Below, piece by piece: positions 8,747 through 16,440 of a stretch of DNA of 64,000 bases (positions are counted from its first letter, which is position 1; the number at the start of each line of letters is the position of its first letter). The stretch spans positions 558,001 through 622,000 of the forward strand of contig NZ_JAPENX010000002.1 in NCBI RefSeq assembly GCF_026341815.1. The letters are read 5' to 3'. The stretch comes from Streptomyces sp. NBC_00572. Lineage in GTDB: Bacteria > Actinomycetota > Actinomycetes > Streptomycetales > Streptomycetaceae. The position numbers and the translations under genes were made by a program. The notes below the pieces were generated by a model. The model saw only the letters and a program-made list of their open reading frames with translations. It was not told where the DNA came from and searched no databases.

Positions 8747-9342
8747 TCGCGCTCAGCGGGAAGCAGGTCCCCGTGCCCCCGTCCCGGTCGATTCCCTTCG
8801 ACGGGGACGGGGGCACGGGCGTTCCGGCGCAGGACGCGGGCCTCGCCCGGGAGGAGCACCGGGCCGGGCACAGTCAGCACCGGGCAGCCCGCACTCTTCA
8901 CCACGGCCCGCAGGACCGGACGGCGCCGCAACCGGGCCGCCCGGCCGCGGCCGGGCGCCGAGCCGAGGACGAGCAGGTCGCCGGGGCGGTCCGCCACCCG
9001 GCGCAGGGCGGCCGCCGGGGTACCCCTGACGGCCCGGCCCTCGAAGGCGAGGCCGGCGGGAATGCCACCGAGTCCGTCGACGACGGCGGACTCCAGGCGC
9101 TGCCGTGCGTCCTCGGCCCACATCCGCGCCCAGGCCCGGTCGGGCATCCGGGCGTACAGGGCCTCACCCTCCGGCGGCTCCCAGACCAGGACCGCGAGCA
9201 GCGGAACGCCGTCGTGGCGGGCGAGCGCGGCCGCGGAGCGCAGGGCGGCGAGCGAGGCGAGTGAACCGGTCACACCGACGACGACCCGGCCGACGGCGCC
9301 GGGGGCGAGGCCGCCGCCCGAGCCGGTGGGCCCGCCGGTCAC
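8731..9342 (-). CDS. Universal stress protein (single UspA domain)
   Basis: The GTG start at 9342 overlaps the stop of the upstream 57-residue gene (GTGA), so the two are coupled. The 203-residue protein begins GRVVVGVTGSLASLAAL and contains a loop LLVLGSAPGRGRAARLRRRPVLRA near the end. This matches the nucleotide-binding G-x2-G-x9-G-S/T region of UspA only loosely, because the glycines are partly replaced by arginines. Its last 16 bases overlap the 3' end of the convergent DUF6777 gene. The role is inferred from the fold only. Confidence 0.82.
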   Translation of the reverse strand: MTGGPTGSGGGLAPGAVGRVVVGVTGSLASLAALRSAAALARHDGVPLLAVLVWEPPEGEALYARMPDRAWARMWAEDARQRLESAVVDGLGGIPAGLAFEGRAVRGTPAAALRRVADRPGDLLVLGSAPGRGRAARLRRRPVLRAVVKSAGCPVLTVPGPVLLPGEARVLRRNARAPVPVEGNRPGRGHGDLLPAERDQTTG

Positions 9343-9512
9343 GGCTGTTCCACGGGGCGGGCGCGGACAGGGGCGGGGGCTGCCTTCGTCTCGGTACGCG
9401 GGGTCCGCAGGGCCCGGCGGAGCCAGGCTCCGACCGGCAGGGGCCGGGCCGCCCGCTCCTCCGCACGCTGCTGCCACATCCGCTCGTCACGGTCGGTGAA
9501 GTGTCCGGACAT
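9339..9512 (-). CDS. 57-residue charged protein upstream of and overlapping the Usp gene
   Basis: The ATG at 9512 is preceded by AAAGGAG at good spacing. The product starts MSGHFTDRDERMWQQRAEER and is Arg/Glu-rich, then Pro/Ala-rich, with no membrane helix. Its TGA overlaps the GTG of the universal stress gene by four bases. It is divergent from the MocR regulator at 9614. I do not recognise the family; small proteins of this type are common ahead of usp genes in Streptomyces. Confidence 0.65.
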   Translation of the reverse strand: MSGHFTDRDERMWQQRAEERAARPLPVGAWLRRALRTPRTETKAAPAPVRARPVEQP

Positions 9513-9575
9513 CGGTCGTCTCCTTTCCCTTGTTCAAGGTGGCCACCAGGCCACTGGAAAGGAGTCTGTAACCTT

Positions 9576-9599
9576 ATTGGCCCGGACAGCAGAGCCAAT
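9576..9599. promoter_or_regulatory. Inverted repeat between usp and mocR operons
   Basis: ATTGGC (9576-9581) and GCCAAT (9594-9599) form perfect 6-bp arms around a 12-bp spacer, just upstream of the MocR ribosome site AGGAG. The position suits an autoregulatory operator for the adjacent MocR protein and could also serve the divergent usp genes. Confidence 0.4.
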
Positions 9600-9613
9600 G
9601 AGGAGTGATTGGC

Positions 9614-11083
9614 ATGGCAGTGGCACGCGTGGTCCACACAGCGGACCGAACCCTGACGGGCCGGCAGCTGGCGTCGCTCCTCACCCCGCCCCCCGAGGGC
9701 CGGTTCGGCTACCGCGAGCTCGCGCGGGCCGTTCGGGAGGCCCTGCTCGACGGGCGGGTGGCCCTGCGGCTGCGGCTGCCGGCCGAGCGGGAGCTGGCCA
9801 CGGTGCTCGCCGTGAGCCGGACGACGGTCACGGGGGCGTACGACCTGCTCCGCGAGAGCGGGTACGCGCACAGCCGACGCGGCGCGGGCACCTGGACCGC
9901 GCTCCCGGAGGGCCAGGCGCCGACCGCGCTCGGCGCCTTCCACGACGATGCCGGGGCGACCATCGACCTCGCCCTGGCCGCGCCGGAGGCCCCGGCCGAG
10001 GAACTCTCCGCCGCGCTCGCGGTGGCCGCCGCCGAACTGCCCCGCTACGCCGGCTCGCAGGGCTACCACCCGTACGGGCTGCCCACGCTGCGCGCCGCCG
10101 TCGCCGCCCGCTACACGGCGCGGGGCCTGCCGACCCGCCCGGAGCAGATCCTCGTCACGACGGGCGCGCAGCAGGCCCTCTCGCTGGTGCTCACGCTGCT
10201 CGGCCGGGCCGGAGACCGGGTGCTCGCCGAAAACCCCTCGTACACCAACGCCCTCGACGCGATGCGGAGCCGGATGCTCCGCATCACGCCGGTGCCGGTC
10301 ACCGAGACCGGCTGGGACACCGGGCTCGTCGAGGCGGCGCTCCGGCAGACCGCGCCGCGCCTGGCCTATCTGATCCCCGACTTCCACAACCCGACCGGAC
10401 ACCTCATGCCGCAGGAGCAGCGCCGGGACCTGGCGCGGGCCGCGCGGGCCACCGGGACCTGGCTGGTGGTGGACGAGACACTGACCGACATCGCCCTGGA
10501 CGTGCCCGCGCCGCTGCCGTTCGCGGCCGCGGCCGGTGGGGGCGACAGCGAGCAGATCGTCTCGGTCGGCTCGCTGAGCAAAAGCTGCTGGGGCGGCCTC
10601 CGGGTCGGCTGGGTGCGGGCCTCTTCCCGGGTCGTGACCGAGCTGGCCCGGGTACGGATCACCGCCGACCTGTCCGGTTCCGTACTGGACCAGCTGGTGG
10701 CTGTCGCCCTCATGGACCGGCTCGACGTGATCCTGCCGAAGCGCGTCGAGGAGCTACGGCTGCGCCGGGAAGCGCTGGCCTCGGCGCTCGCCCGCCATGT
10801 GCCCGATTGGCGGTGGACGGTGCCGCCCGGCGGGATGTGCCTGTGGATCGACCTGGGCCGTCCGGCGGCCTCGGCCCTCGCGGCCCGCGGCCTGCGGCAC
10901 GGGGTACGCGTGGAGGGCGGCGCCCGGTTCGGGGTGGACCCCGGCACGCACGAGCACCGGCTGCGCCTCCCGTACACCCTGCCCGTGGAGGTGTACGAGC
11001 CGGCGGCCGAGCGGCTCGCGGCGGCCCTCGACGGGGCACCCGGGCGCTTCGCCGACCCGGCGCTGCCGGACTGGGTGGCCTGA
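9614..11083 (+). CDS. MocR-family (GntR-aminotransferase) transcriptional regulator
   Basis: The 489-residue protein has an N-terminal GntR winged helix (~20-85: LRLPAERELATVLAVSRTTV, LLRESGYAHSRRGAGTW) joined to a fold-type I aminotransferase domain (~110-485). The PLP lysine is K323 in SLSKSCWGGLRVGW, and the IPDFHNPTGH and VDETLTDI segments hold other PLP contacts. I chose the ATG at 9614 because AGGAG lies eight bases upstream; a GTG at 9605 is less well placed. MocR proteins sense PLP or amino compounds. No linked PLP or transport gene is visible, so the target is unclear. Confidence 0.9.
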   Translation: MAVARVVHTADRTLTGRQLASLLTPPPEGRFGYRELARAVREALLDGRVALRLRLPAERELATVLAVSRTTVTGAYDLLRESGYAHSRRGAGTWTALPEGQAPTALGAFHDDAGATIDLALAAPEAPAEELSAALAVAAAELPRYAGSQGYHPYGLPTLRAAVAARYTARGLPTRPEQILVTTGAQQALSLVLTLLGRAGDRVLAENPSYTNALDAMRSRMLRITPVPVTETGWDTGLVEAALRQTAPRLAYLIPDFHNPTGHLMPQEQRRDLARAARATGTWLVVDETLTDIALDVPAPLPFAAAAGGGDSEQIVSVGSLSKSCWGGLRVGWVRASSRVVTELARVRITADLSGSVLDQLVAVALMDRLDVILPKRVEELRLRREALASALARHVPDWRWTVPPGGMCLWIDLGRPAASALAARGLRHGVRVEGGARFGVDPGTHEHRLRLPYTLPVEVYEPAAERLAAALDGAPGRFADPALPDWVA

Positions 11084-11134
11084 GGCCCGTACGCACGTGG
11101 CCGGGAGTGAGGCCCGTACGCACGTGGCCGGGAG
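11081..11134. repeat. Two tandem copies of a 27-bp sequence over the mocR stop codon
   Basis: Bases 11081-11107 and 11108-11134 are identical 27-mers, each beginning TGAGGCCCGTACGCACG and ending GGCCGGGAG. The first TGA is the mocR stop codon. A partial third copy (CCGTACGCAC) follows at 11135. CGTACG itself is palindromic and recurs at 11157-11163. Confidence 0.8.
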
Positions 11135-11180
11135 CCGTACGCACCTTCTGGAGGGCCGTACGTACTTATTCGGGTGCCGG

Positions 11181-11214
11181 TCCACTCGGGTCCATGTACG
11201 GTCCACCGAGTGGA
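11181..11214. promoter_or_regulatory. 9-bp inverted repeat over the FBP gene start
   Basis: TCCACTCGG (11181-11189) and CCGAGTGGA (11206-11214) are perfect inverted arms with a 16-bp spacer. TACGGT at 11197-11202 could be the -10 element, and the GTG start at 11210 lies inside the right arm. A protein bound here would block initiation; as RNA it would only partly form, because transcription probably begins inside it. Confidence 0.4.
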
Positions 11215-11713
11215 ACCACTGACCGACAAACAGATCCGCTCGTCCTTCGTGAACTGCACCAAGGGCGAGGCGGCACGCCTCAAGCTGCCGCTCGACTTCG
11301 CCGAACTTCCCTGGGACGACCTGGACTTCCTCGGCTGGGTCGACCCGGGCGCGCCGCTCCGCGCGCACCTCGTCGTCCCCCGCGCGGACGGGCCGGTCGG
11401 GGTGAGCCTGCGGGTGCCGGCCGCCGGGCGGACCAGTGCGATGAAGTCGAGCATGTGCCAGGTCTGTCTGACCGGGCACGCCTCCTCGGGCGTCACGCTG
11501 CTCGTGGCGCCGCTGGCCGGGACCCGCGGCCGCGAGGGGAACACCGTCGGGATCTACCTCTGCGCCGACCTCGCCTGTTCCCTGTACGTCCGGGGCAAGC
11601 GGCAGCCGAAGCTGCGCGGGCGGCGCCAGGAGGAGTCCCTCACGGTCGACGAGCAGGTCGCCCGTATGACGGGCAACCTGGACGCGTTCGTGGACCGGGT
11701 GACGGCGGGCTGA
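11210..11713 (+). CDS. FBP-family protein with C-terminal treble-clef zinc finger
   Basis: The 167-residue protein begins at GTG (MEPLTDKQIRSSFVNCTKGE) and has the FBP pattern: an N-terminal helical region and a zinc finger CQVC (~81-84) paired with CADLACS (~121-127). Members related to FusB/FBP bind elongation factor G and can rescue it from fusidic acid; whether this one does is unknown. No ribosome site is visible and a -10-like TACGGT sits eight bases upstream, so a leaderless mRNA is likely. Confidence 0.8.
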   Translation: MEPLTDKQIRSSFVNCTKGEAARLKLPLDFAELPWDDLDFLGWVDPGAPLRAHLVVPRADGPVGVSLRVPAAGRTSAMKSSMCQVCLTGHASSGVTLLVAPLAGTRGREGNTVGIYLCADLACSLYVRGKRQPKLRGRRQEESLTVDEQVARMTGNLDAFVDRVTAG

Positions 11714-11731
11714 GCAGCCCGTCGGATCCGG

Positions 11732-12931
11732 TCAGCGGAAGGCCTGTTCGCCGGTGAGCGCCTTGCCGATGACCAGGGAGTGGACCTCGCTCGTGCCCTC
11801 GTAGGTGAGCACCGACTCCAGGTTGTTGGCGTGGCGCAGCACCGGGTACTCCAGGGTGATGCCGTTGGCGCCCAGGATCGTGCGGCACTCACGGGCGATC
11901 GCGATGGCCTCGCGCACGTTGTTCAGCTTGCCCACGCTGACCTGCTCGGCGGTGAGCGCACCCGCGTCCTTGAGCCGCCCCAGGTGGAGGGCGAGCAGCA
12001 TGCCCTTGCCGAGTTCGACGGACATGTCGGCGAGCTTCTGCTGCGTCAGCTGGTACGAAGCGAGGGAACGGGCGAAGACGATCCGGTCGCGGGCGTAGGA
12101 GATCGCCGTCTCCAGGCAGTCGCGGGCGGCGCCGAGCGCACCGAAGACGATGCCGAAGCGGGCCTCGTTGAGACAGCCGAGCGGGCCGGAGAGGCCCCGG
12201 GCGTCCGGCAGCATCGCGTCGGCGGGGAGGCGCACGTCCTCCATGACCAGTTCGCTGGTGACGCTCGCCCGCAGGGACAGCTTCATCTTGATCTCCGGGG
12301 CGCTGAACCCGGGGGTGCCGGCCGGGACGAGGAAGCCTCGTACGCCGTCCTCGGTACGGGCCCAGACGACGGCGACATCGGCCACGGAGCCGTTGGTGAT
12401 CCACATCTTGGTGCCGTTGAGGATCCAGTCGGATCCGTCGCGCTTGGCGTTGGTGCGCATGGCGCCGGGGTCGGAGCCGGCGTCGGGCTCGGTGAGGCCG
12501 AAGCAGCCGATGTACTCGCCGGCGGCCATCTTGGGCAGCCAGCGCTGCTTCTGCTCCTCGGAGCCGTACTTCCAGATCGCGTACATGGCGAGCGAGCCCT
12601 GGACGGAGACGAGCGAGCGCAGCCCGGAGTCGACGGCCTCAAGCTCCAGACAGGCGAGGCCGTACGCGACGGAGTTGGTGCCCGCGCAGCCGTAGCCCTC
12701 CAGGTGCATGCCGAGCACGCCGATGCCGCCGAGGGTGCGGGCGAGTTCGCGGGCGGGGATCTCGCCCTTCTCGAACCAGTCGGCGACGTGCGGGCGCAGC
12801 TCGCGGTCGGCGACGGCGCGCACGGTGCGTCGGATCTCGCGCTCCTCGTCCGTCAGCAGTCCGTCGATGGCGAGCAGGTCGAAGGGGTGGACGGGGGCGG
12901 AGCTGGACTGCGACGACTGCGACGACTTCAC
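11732..12931 (-). CDS. gcdH: Glutaryl-CoA dehydrogenase (acyl-CoA dehydrogenase family)
   Basis: The 399-residue flavoprotein has FAD and substrate motifs of the family: CFGLTEPDAGSDPG and KMWITNG. The SVQGSLAMYAI segment and catalytic E378 in TYEGTSEVHSLVIG are typical of glutaryl-CoA dehydrogenase rather than short-chain enzymes. It oxidises and decarboxylates glutaryl-CoA to crotonyl-CoA in lysine/tryptophan breakdown. It is divergent from a class III CoA-transferase, which could make glutaryl-CoA from glutarate, and from a GntR regulator. The shared promoter region carries GGATCC-centred palindromes. Confidence 0.88.
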   Translation of the reverse strand: MKSSQSSQSSSAPVHPFDLLAIDGLLTDEEREIRRTVRAVADRELRPHVADWFEKGEIPARELARTLGGIGVLGMHLEGYGCAGTNSVAYGLACLELEAVDSGLRSLVSVQGSLAMYAIWKYGSEEQKQRWLPKMAAGEYIGCFGLTEPDAGSDPGAMRTNAKRDGSDWILNGTKMWITNGSVADVAVVWARTEDGVRGFLVPAGTPGFSAPEIKMKLSLRASVTSELVMEDVRLPADAMLPDARGLSGPLGCLNEARFGIVFGALGAARDCLETAISYARDRIVFARSLASYQLTQQKLADMSVELGKGMLLALHLGRLKDAGALTAEQVSVGKLNNVREAIAIARECRTILGANGITLEYPVLRHANNLESVLTYEGTSEVHSLVIGKALTGEQAFR

Positions 12932-12988
12932 GGACGGCCTCCTGGCGGCTGTGGCAACTCGGCGAGCCGAAGCGTAGCCGTAGATCGG

Positions 12989-13004
12989 ATATTGGATCCA
13001 GTAT
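12989..13004. promoter_or_regulatory. GGATCC-centred palindrome, probable GntR operator
   Basis: ATATTGGATCCAGTAT is a 16-bp near-perfect palindrome (one mismatched pair) between the divergent gcdH and CoA-transferase genes. TTGGATCC-type cores are common for FadR/FCD-type GntR proteins, and such a regulator is encoded at 14342. Confidence 0.6.
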
Positions 13005-13033
13005 TGAAAATGCGATATCCCGCCCGTACGGTC

Positions 13034-13049
13034 CGATGGGATCCGATCG
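13034..13049. promoter_or_regulatory. Second GGATCC-centred palindrome
   Basis: CGATGGGATCCGATCG is symmetric except for one central pair and lies 45 bp, centre to centre, from the first GGATCC palindrome and 18 bp before the CoA-transferase start. It may be the second half of a two-site operator for the linked GntR protein. Confidence 0.5.
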
Positions 13050-13067
13050 CCAGTGAGGGAGAGCGGA

Positions 13068-14345
13068 ATGCGCGCAGATCAGCCGGGAACGACGACGGCA
13101 GGCGCCCTGTCCGGGATCGTCGTCGCCGACTTCGGCCGGGTCCTCGCGGGGCCGTACATGACGATGCTCCTCGCCGATCTGGGCGCGGACGTGATCAAGA
13201 TCGAACGGCCCGGTTCCGGTGACGACACGCGCGCGTGGGGTCCGCCGTTCGCGGACGGCGAGGCCACCTACTTCCTCGGGGTGAACCGGAACAAGCGCTC
13301 CGTCGCGCTCGACCTCGCCGACCCCTGCGACCTGGCGGCGGCGCGCGCGATCGTGGGCCGCGCGGACGTCCTGGTGGAGAACTTCCGCCCGGGCACGATG
13401 GAGAAGCTCGGCCTCGGGTACGAGGACGTGCGGGGGTCCAACCCCGGACTCATCTACTGCTCGGTGACCGGCTTCGGCACCGACGGAGGGGCCCGGCTGC
13501 CCGGCTACGACCTGCTCGTCCAGGCCATGGGCGGCCTCATGAGCGTGACGGGTGAACCTGACGGCCAGGGAACGAAGGCCGGGGTCGCCCTGGTCGACGT
13601 CATCACCGGGCTGCACGCGGGCCTCGGCGTCCTCGCCGCCCTCCGGCACCGGGAGCGCACCGGCGAGGGCCAGCGGGTCGAGGTCTCCCTGCTCTCCTCC
13701 CTCCTCTCGGCGCTCACCAATCAGGCGGCCGCCCACCTCGGGGCCGGGGTCGTGCCGCGCGCGATGGGAAATAGCCACCCGAGCATCACCCCGTACGAGG
13801 TGTTCGAGGCGCAGGACCGGCCGCTGGTCCTGGCCGTGGGCAACGACCGGCAGTTCCGGGTCCTGTGCGAGCGCCTCGGCCTGCCCGGGCTCGCCGAGGA
13901 TCCGCGCTTCGCGACCAACACGGCCCGGGTCGCCCACCGGGAGGAGCTGGTCGCGGCGCTCACCGGACCCCTGGGCACCCGTACCGCCGACAGCTGGTTC
14001 GAGGAGCTCACCGCGGCCGGAGTGCCGTGCGGGCCGATCAACGACCTGGCCGCCGCCTTCGACCTCGCGGACCGGCTGGGGCTCGCCCCGAGGGTCCCCG
14101 AGTCCGCGGCCGGCCCCGGCCAGGTCGCCCATCCGATCCGGCTCGGCGCCACCCCGCCCCGCTATCGCGCCGCTCCCCCGCGCCTGGGCGAACACACGGA
14201 GGACCTGCTGGCGGCGCTGGGACGGCCTGTCCACAGGGGCCCGGCGCCGAACGGACACACGGAGGAAGATGGTCGACACCGGCGCGATCACGGCACGGTG
14301 GGCTCGGTGGGACCGGTGAGGGAAACGGAAGGTCACAGGCGATGA
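13068..14345 (+). CDS. Class III CoA-transferase, probable glutarate CoA-transferase
   Basis: The 425-residue protein has the Frc/CaiB fold signatures: LSGIVVADFGRVLAGPY at the N-terminus, the ADVIKIERPGSGDDTR turn, LVENFRPG and the catalytic Asp D148 in PGYDLLVQAMGGLM. The last ~40 residues are a charged tail with no motif. The start at 13068 has GGGAGAG upstream. Divergence from gcdH suggests it activates glutarate with succinyl-CoA, like mammalian SUGCT, but other acids cannot be ruled out. Its TGA overlaps the GntR gene ATG (ATGA). Confidence 0.85.
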   Translation: MRADQPGTTTAGALSGIVVADFGRVLAGPYMTMLLADLGADVIKIERPGSGDDTRAWGPPFADGEATYFLGVNRNKRSVALDLADPCDLAAARAIVGRADVLVENFRPGTMEKLGLGYEDVRGSNPGLIYCSVTGFGTDGGARLPGYDLLVQAMGGLMSVTGEPDGQGTKAGVALVDVITGLHAGLGVLAALRHRERTGEGQRVEVSLLSSLLSALTNQAAAHLGAGVVPRAMGNSHPSITPYEVFEAQDRPLVLAVGNDRQFRVLCERLGLPGLAEDPRFATNTARVAHREELVAALTGPLGTRTADSWFEELTAAGVPCGPINDLAAAFDLADRLGLAPRVPESAAGPGQVAHPIRLGATPPRYRAAPPRLGEHTEDLLAALGRPVHRGPAPNGHTEEDGRHRRDHGTVGSVGPVRETEGHRR

Positions 14346-15013
14346 GCAGCGTGGTGCAGAGGCGGCGGCCGCAGACCGCCCAGCAGTTCGTCCTGGAGGA
14401 GTTGCGGCGCGCCATCACCAGCGGGGAACTCAGGCCCGGCGGGCAGATCCGCCAGGACGCCCTCGCGGCCCGGTTCGAGGTGAGCCGGGTGCCGTTGCGT
14501 GAGGCCCTGAAGGCCCTGGAGGCCGAGGGTCTGGTCGTCCATCACATACACCGGGGCTACTTCGTCGCCGAGCTCTCGCTCGCCGATCTGGAGGAGATCT
14601 ACCGGATCCGTGAGCTCCTGGAGACAGAAGCCGTACGGATGGCCGTGCGGCGGATGCCGGACGGCGTCGTGGCCACCCTTGAGCGCGTCCAGCGCGAGGT
14701 GGAGCGGGCGGCCGAAGAGGGTGATGTGGCGGCGATGGCCGCGGCGAACCGGCTCTTCCACTTCACCCTGATCGAGGCGTCGGGGATGCCGCGCCTGGTC
14801 CGTCTGATCGCGACCCTGTGGGACTCCACCGACGCGTACCGCTCGCTCTACTACACCGAGGACCCGCACCGGAAGCAGGCCGTGCGCGAGCATCGCGCCG
14901 TCATCTCGGCACTCCGGCTCGGCGACGAGGAGGCCACCGTCCGGTGGCTCGACGAGCACCGGGCCCATGCCGTGGCGGCGCTGCGCGAGGTCCTGGACCT
15001 GGAGCGGGACTGA
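14342..15013 (+). CDS. GntR-family regulator, FCD (FadR-like) subgroup
   Basis: This 223-residue protein has a GntR winged helix (~15-80: GGQIRQDALAARFEVSRVPL, EAEGLVVHHIHRGYFV) and an FCD all-helical domain (~88-215: IYRIRELLETEAVRMA, NRLFHFTLIEASG, EHRAVISAL). The FCD domain usually binds a carboxylate with a metal held by Asp/His residues. It is coupled to the CoA-transferase by a four-base overlap. It probably controls gcdH and its own operon through the palindromes at 12989 and 13034, with glutarate or glutaryl-CoA as the likely effector. Confidence 0.9.
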   Translation: MSSVVQRRRPQTAQQFVLEELRRAITSGELRPGGQIRQDALAARFEVSRVPLREALKALEAEGLVVHHIHRGYFVAELSLADLEEIYRIRELLETEAVRMAVRRMPDGVVATLERVQREVERAAEEGDVAAMAAANRLFHFTLIEASGMPRLVRLIATLWDSTDAYRSLYYTEDPHRKQAVREHRAVISALRLGDEEATVRWLDEHRAHAVAALREVLDLERD

Positions 15014-15082
15014 GCGCGGTGCGATGTCCCGGGGGCGTAAATCGGATGCCCGGGGCCGTGGCCGCCTCATAGGCTCCTCGGC

Positions 15083-15661
15083 ATGCATCACGGGGGATTG
15101 ATCAACATCATCGACGTCGAGGCGACCTGCTGGGACGGCGAGCGCCCGCCCGGCGCGGTCAGCGAGATCATCGAGATCGGACTGACGGTCGTCGACCTGA
15201 ACGCCGGTGAGCGGGTCTCGCGGCACCGGATCCTGGTGCGGCCGGCTCGCTCGAAGGTCAGCGCGTTCTGCACCGAACTGACCGGTCTCACCCAGGCGGA
15301 GGTCGACACCGGCCTGGACTTCGCCGCCGCCTGCCGGCTGCTCGCGACCACGTACGAGGCAGGGGCGCGGCCCTGGGCAAGCTGGGGCGACTACGACCGC
15401 AAGCAGTTCACCCACCAGTGTCGGGTGACGGGCACCCCGTACCCCTTCGGGCAGCATCACACCAACGCCAAGGCGGTGTTCACCGAGGGGTACGGCCTTC
15501 GCAAGCGCCCCGGTATGGCGCGCGCCCTGGAGGTCGCGGGGCTGCCCCTGGAGGGGCGTCATCACCGGGGCGAGGACGATGCCTGGAACATCGCGGCGTT
15601 GGTGCTGCGGCTCGCGGAGCGGGGTGCGTGGCCGTCGGTCGGCGCGGTGGACGTTCCGTAG
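15083..15661 (+). CDS. ERI1/3'hExo-like DEDDh 3'-5' exonuclease
   Basis: A compact 192-residue DnaQ-fold nuclease. Motif Exo I is IIDVEAT (D11, E13), Exo II is WGDYDRKQF, and Exo III is HHRGEDDAWN with the DEDDh histidine. Similarity to the ERI1 group is clear from the IIEIGLTVVDLN and LTGLTQAEVD segments. It is a stand-alone gene with no polymerase domain. TAGGCT at 15070-15075 is placed as a -10 box for transcription starting at the ATG, and no ribosome site is seen, so it is probably leaderless. Its substrate may be RNA or short oligonucleotides. Confidence 0.85.
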   Translation: MHHGGLINIIDVEATCWDGERPPGAVSEIIEIGLTVVDLNAGERVSRHRILVRPARSKVSAFCTELTGLTQAEVDTGLDFAAACRLLATTYEAGARPWASWGDYDRKQFTHQCRVTGTPYPFGQHHTNAKAVFTEGYGLRKRPGMARALEVAGLPLEGRHHRGEDDAWNIAALVLRLAERGAWPSVGAVDVP

Positions 15662-15710
15662 GCGACTTCGGGACCTGCGGTTACCCTGGCGCCGGACGCG
15701 AGGAGGAACC

Positions 15711-16313
15711 ATGGGGCGGATGCCGTCGGCCGAACGACGCAGACAACTGGTCGACGCGGCGATCAGGGCGATGACCAGGGACGGGGTCGCCCGGACCACC
15801 ACCCGGTCGATCTGTGCCGAGGCGGGTGTCTCGCTGAGCGTCTTCCACTACTGCTTCGAATCCAAGCAGGCCCTCCTCGAAGCCGCGATCGAGACGATCA
15901 ACAGCAACTACGTGGCGCGCGTGATGTCGGCGGTCGAGCCGGGCGCCACCCTGCGCGAGACCGTACGGGGCGCGCTCCAGACGTACTGGGACCATGTCAC
16001 CGCCCACCCCGGCGAGCACATGCTGACCTATGACCTCACCCAGTACGCCCTGCGCGAGCCGGGGTTCGAGCATCTGGCACGGGCCCAGTACGAGCAGTAC
16101 GTGGCGTCGGCGGGCGAGCTCGTCGAGCAGGTCCGCACGGTGCGGGACCTCGATCCGCGGGTTCCGGTGGACTCGATCGCGCGGTACCTGGCGGCGGCGA
16201 TCGACGGTCTCACCCTCCAGTTCCTGGTCCTCGGCGACGAGAAGACGGCCGCGACGCAGCTGGATCTGACGGCCGATCAACTGGTCTCGCTGATCGAGGG
16301 ACACACCCGCTAG
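15711..16313 (+). CDS. TetR-family transcriptional regulator
   Basis: The start has a strong GAGGAGGAACC ribosome site. Residues ~8-58 form the HTH (RRQLVDAAIRAMTRDGVART, ICAEAGVSLSVFHYCFESKQ), and the rest, to 200, is a helical ligand domain with HPGEHMLTYDLTQYAL. The gene is followed by a secreted amidohydrolase on the same strand after 127 bp, but each may have its own promoter. Ligand and target are unknown. Confidence 0.86.
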   Translation: MGRMPSAERRRQLVDAAIRAMTRDGVARTTTRSICAEAGVSLSVFHYCFESKQALLEAAIETINSNYVARVMSAVEPGATLRETVRGALQTYWDHVTAHPGEHMLTYDLTQYALREPGFEHLARAQYEQYVASAGELVEQVRTVRDLDPRVPVDSIARYLAAAIDGLTLQFLVLGDEKTAATQLDLTADQLVSLIEGHTR

Positions 16314-16367
16314 CGCGCTGCCCGGCCGGACCCCCGCACTCATCAACAGGTCATCTGTCCCGGACTA

Positions 16368-16396
16368 TTGACTCACTCCGTCAACACCGCGATTCT
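16368..16396 (+). promoter_or_regulatory. Promoter of the secreted amidohydrolase gene
   Basis: TTGACT (16368-16373) and GATTCT (16391-16396) are separated by exactly 17 bases. The -35 region is also part of an inverted repeat, TTGAC-N7-GTCAA (16368-16384), so a regulator could bind over the promoter. Confidence 0.5.
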
Positions 16397-16440
16397 CGGG
16401 GCGCCCGGTACTCCCCCACCGTCCGGAGGCATCGCTGACC

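Noticed and set aside
5857..9264. 1135-codon plus-strand frame
   Set aside because: Antisense shadow of the polytopic membrane gene, running on out of frame across the DUF6777 gene and opposite usp; composition is Gly/Asp/Arg-rich nonsense.
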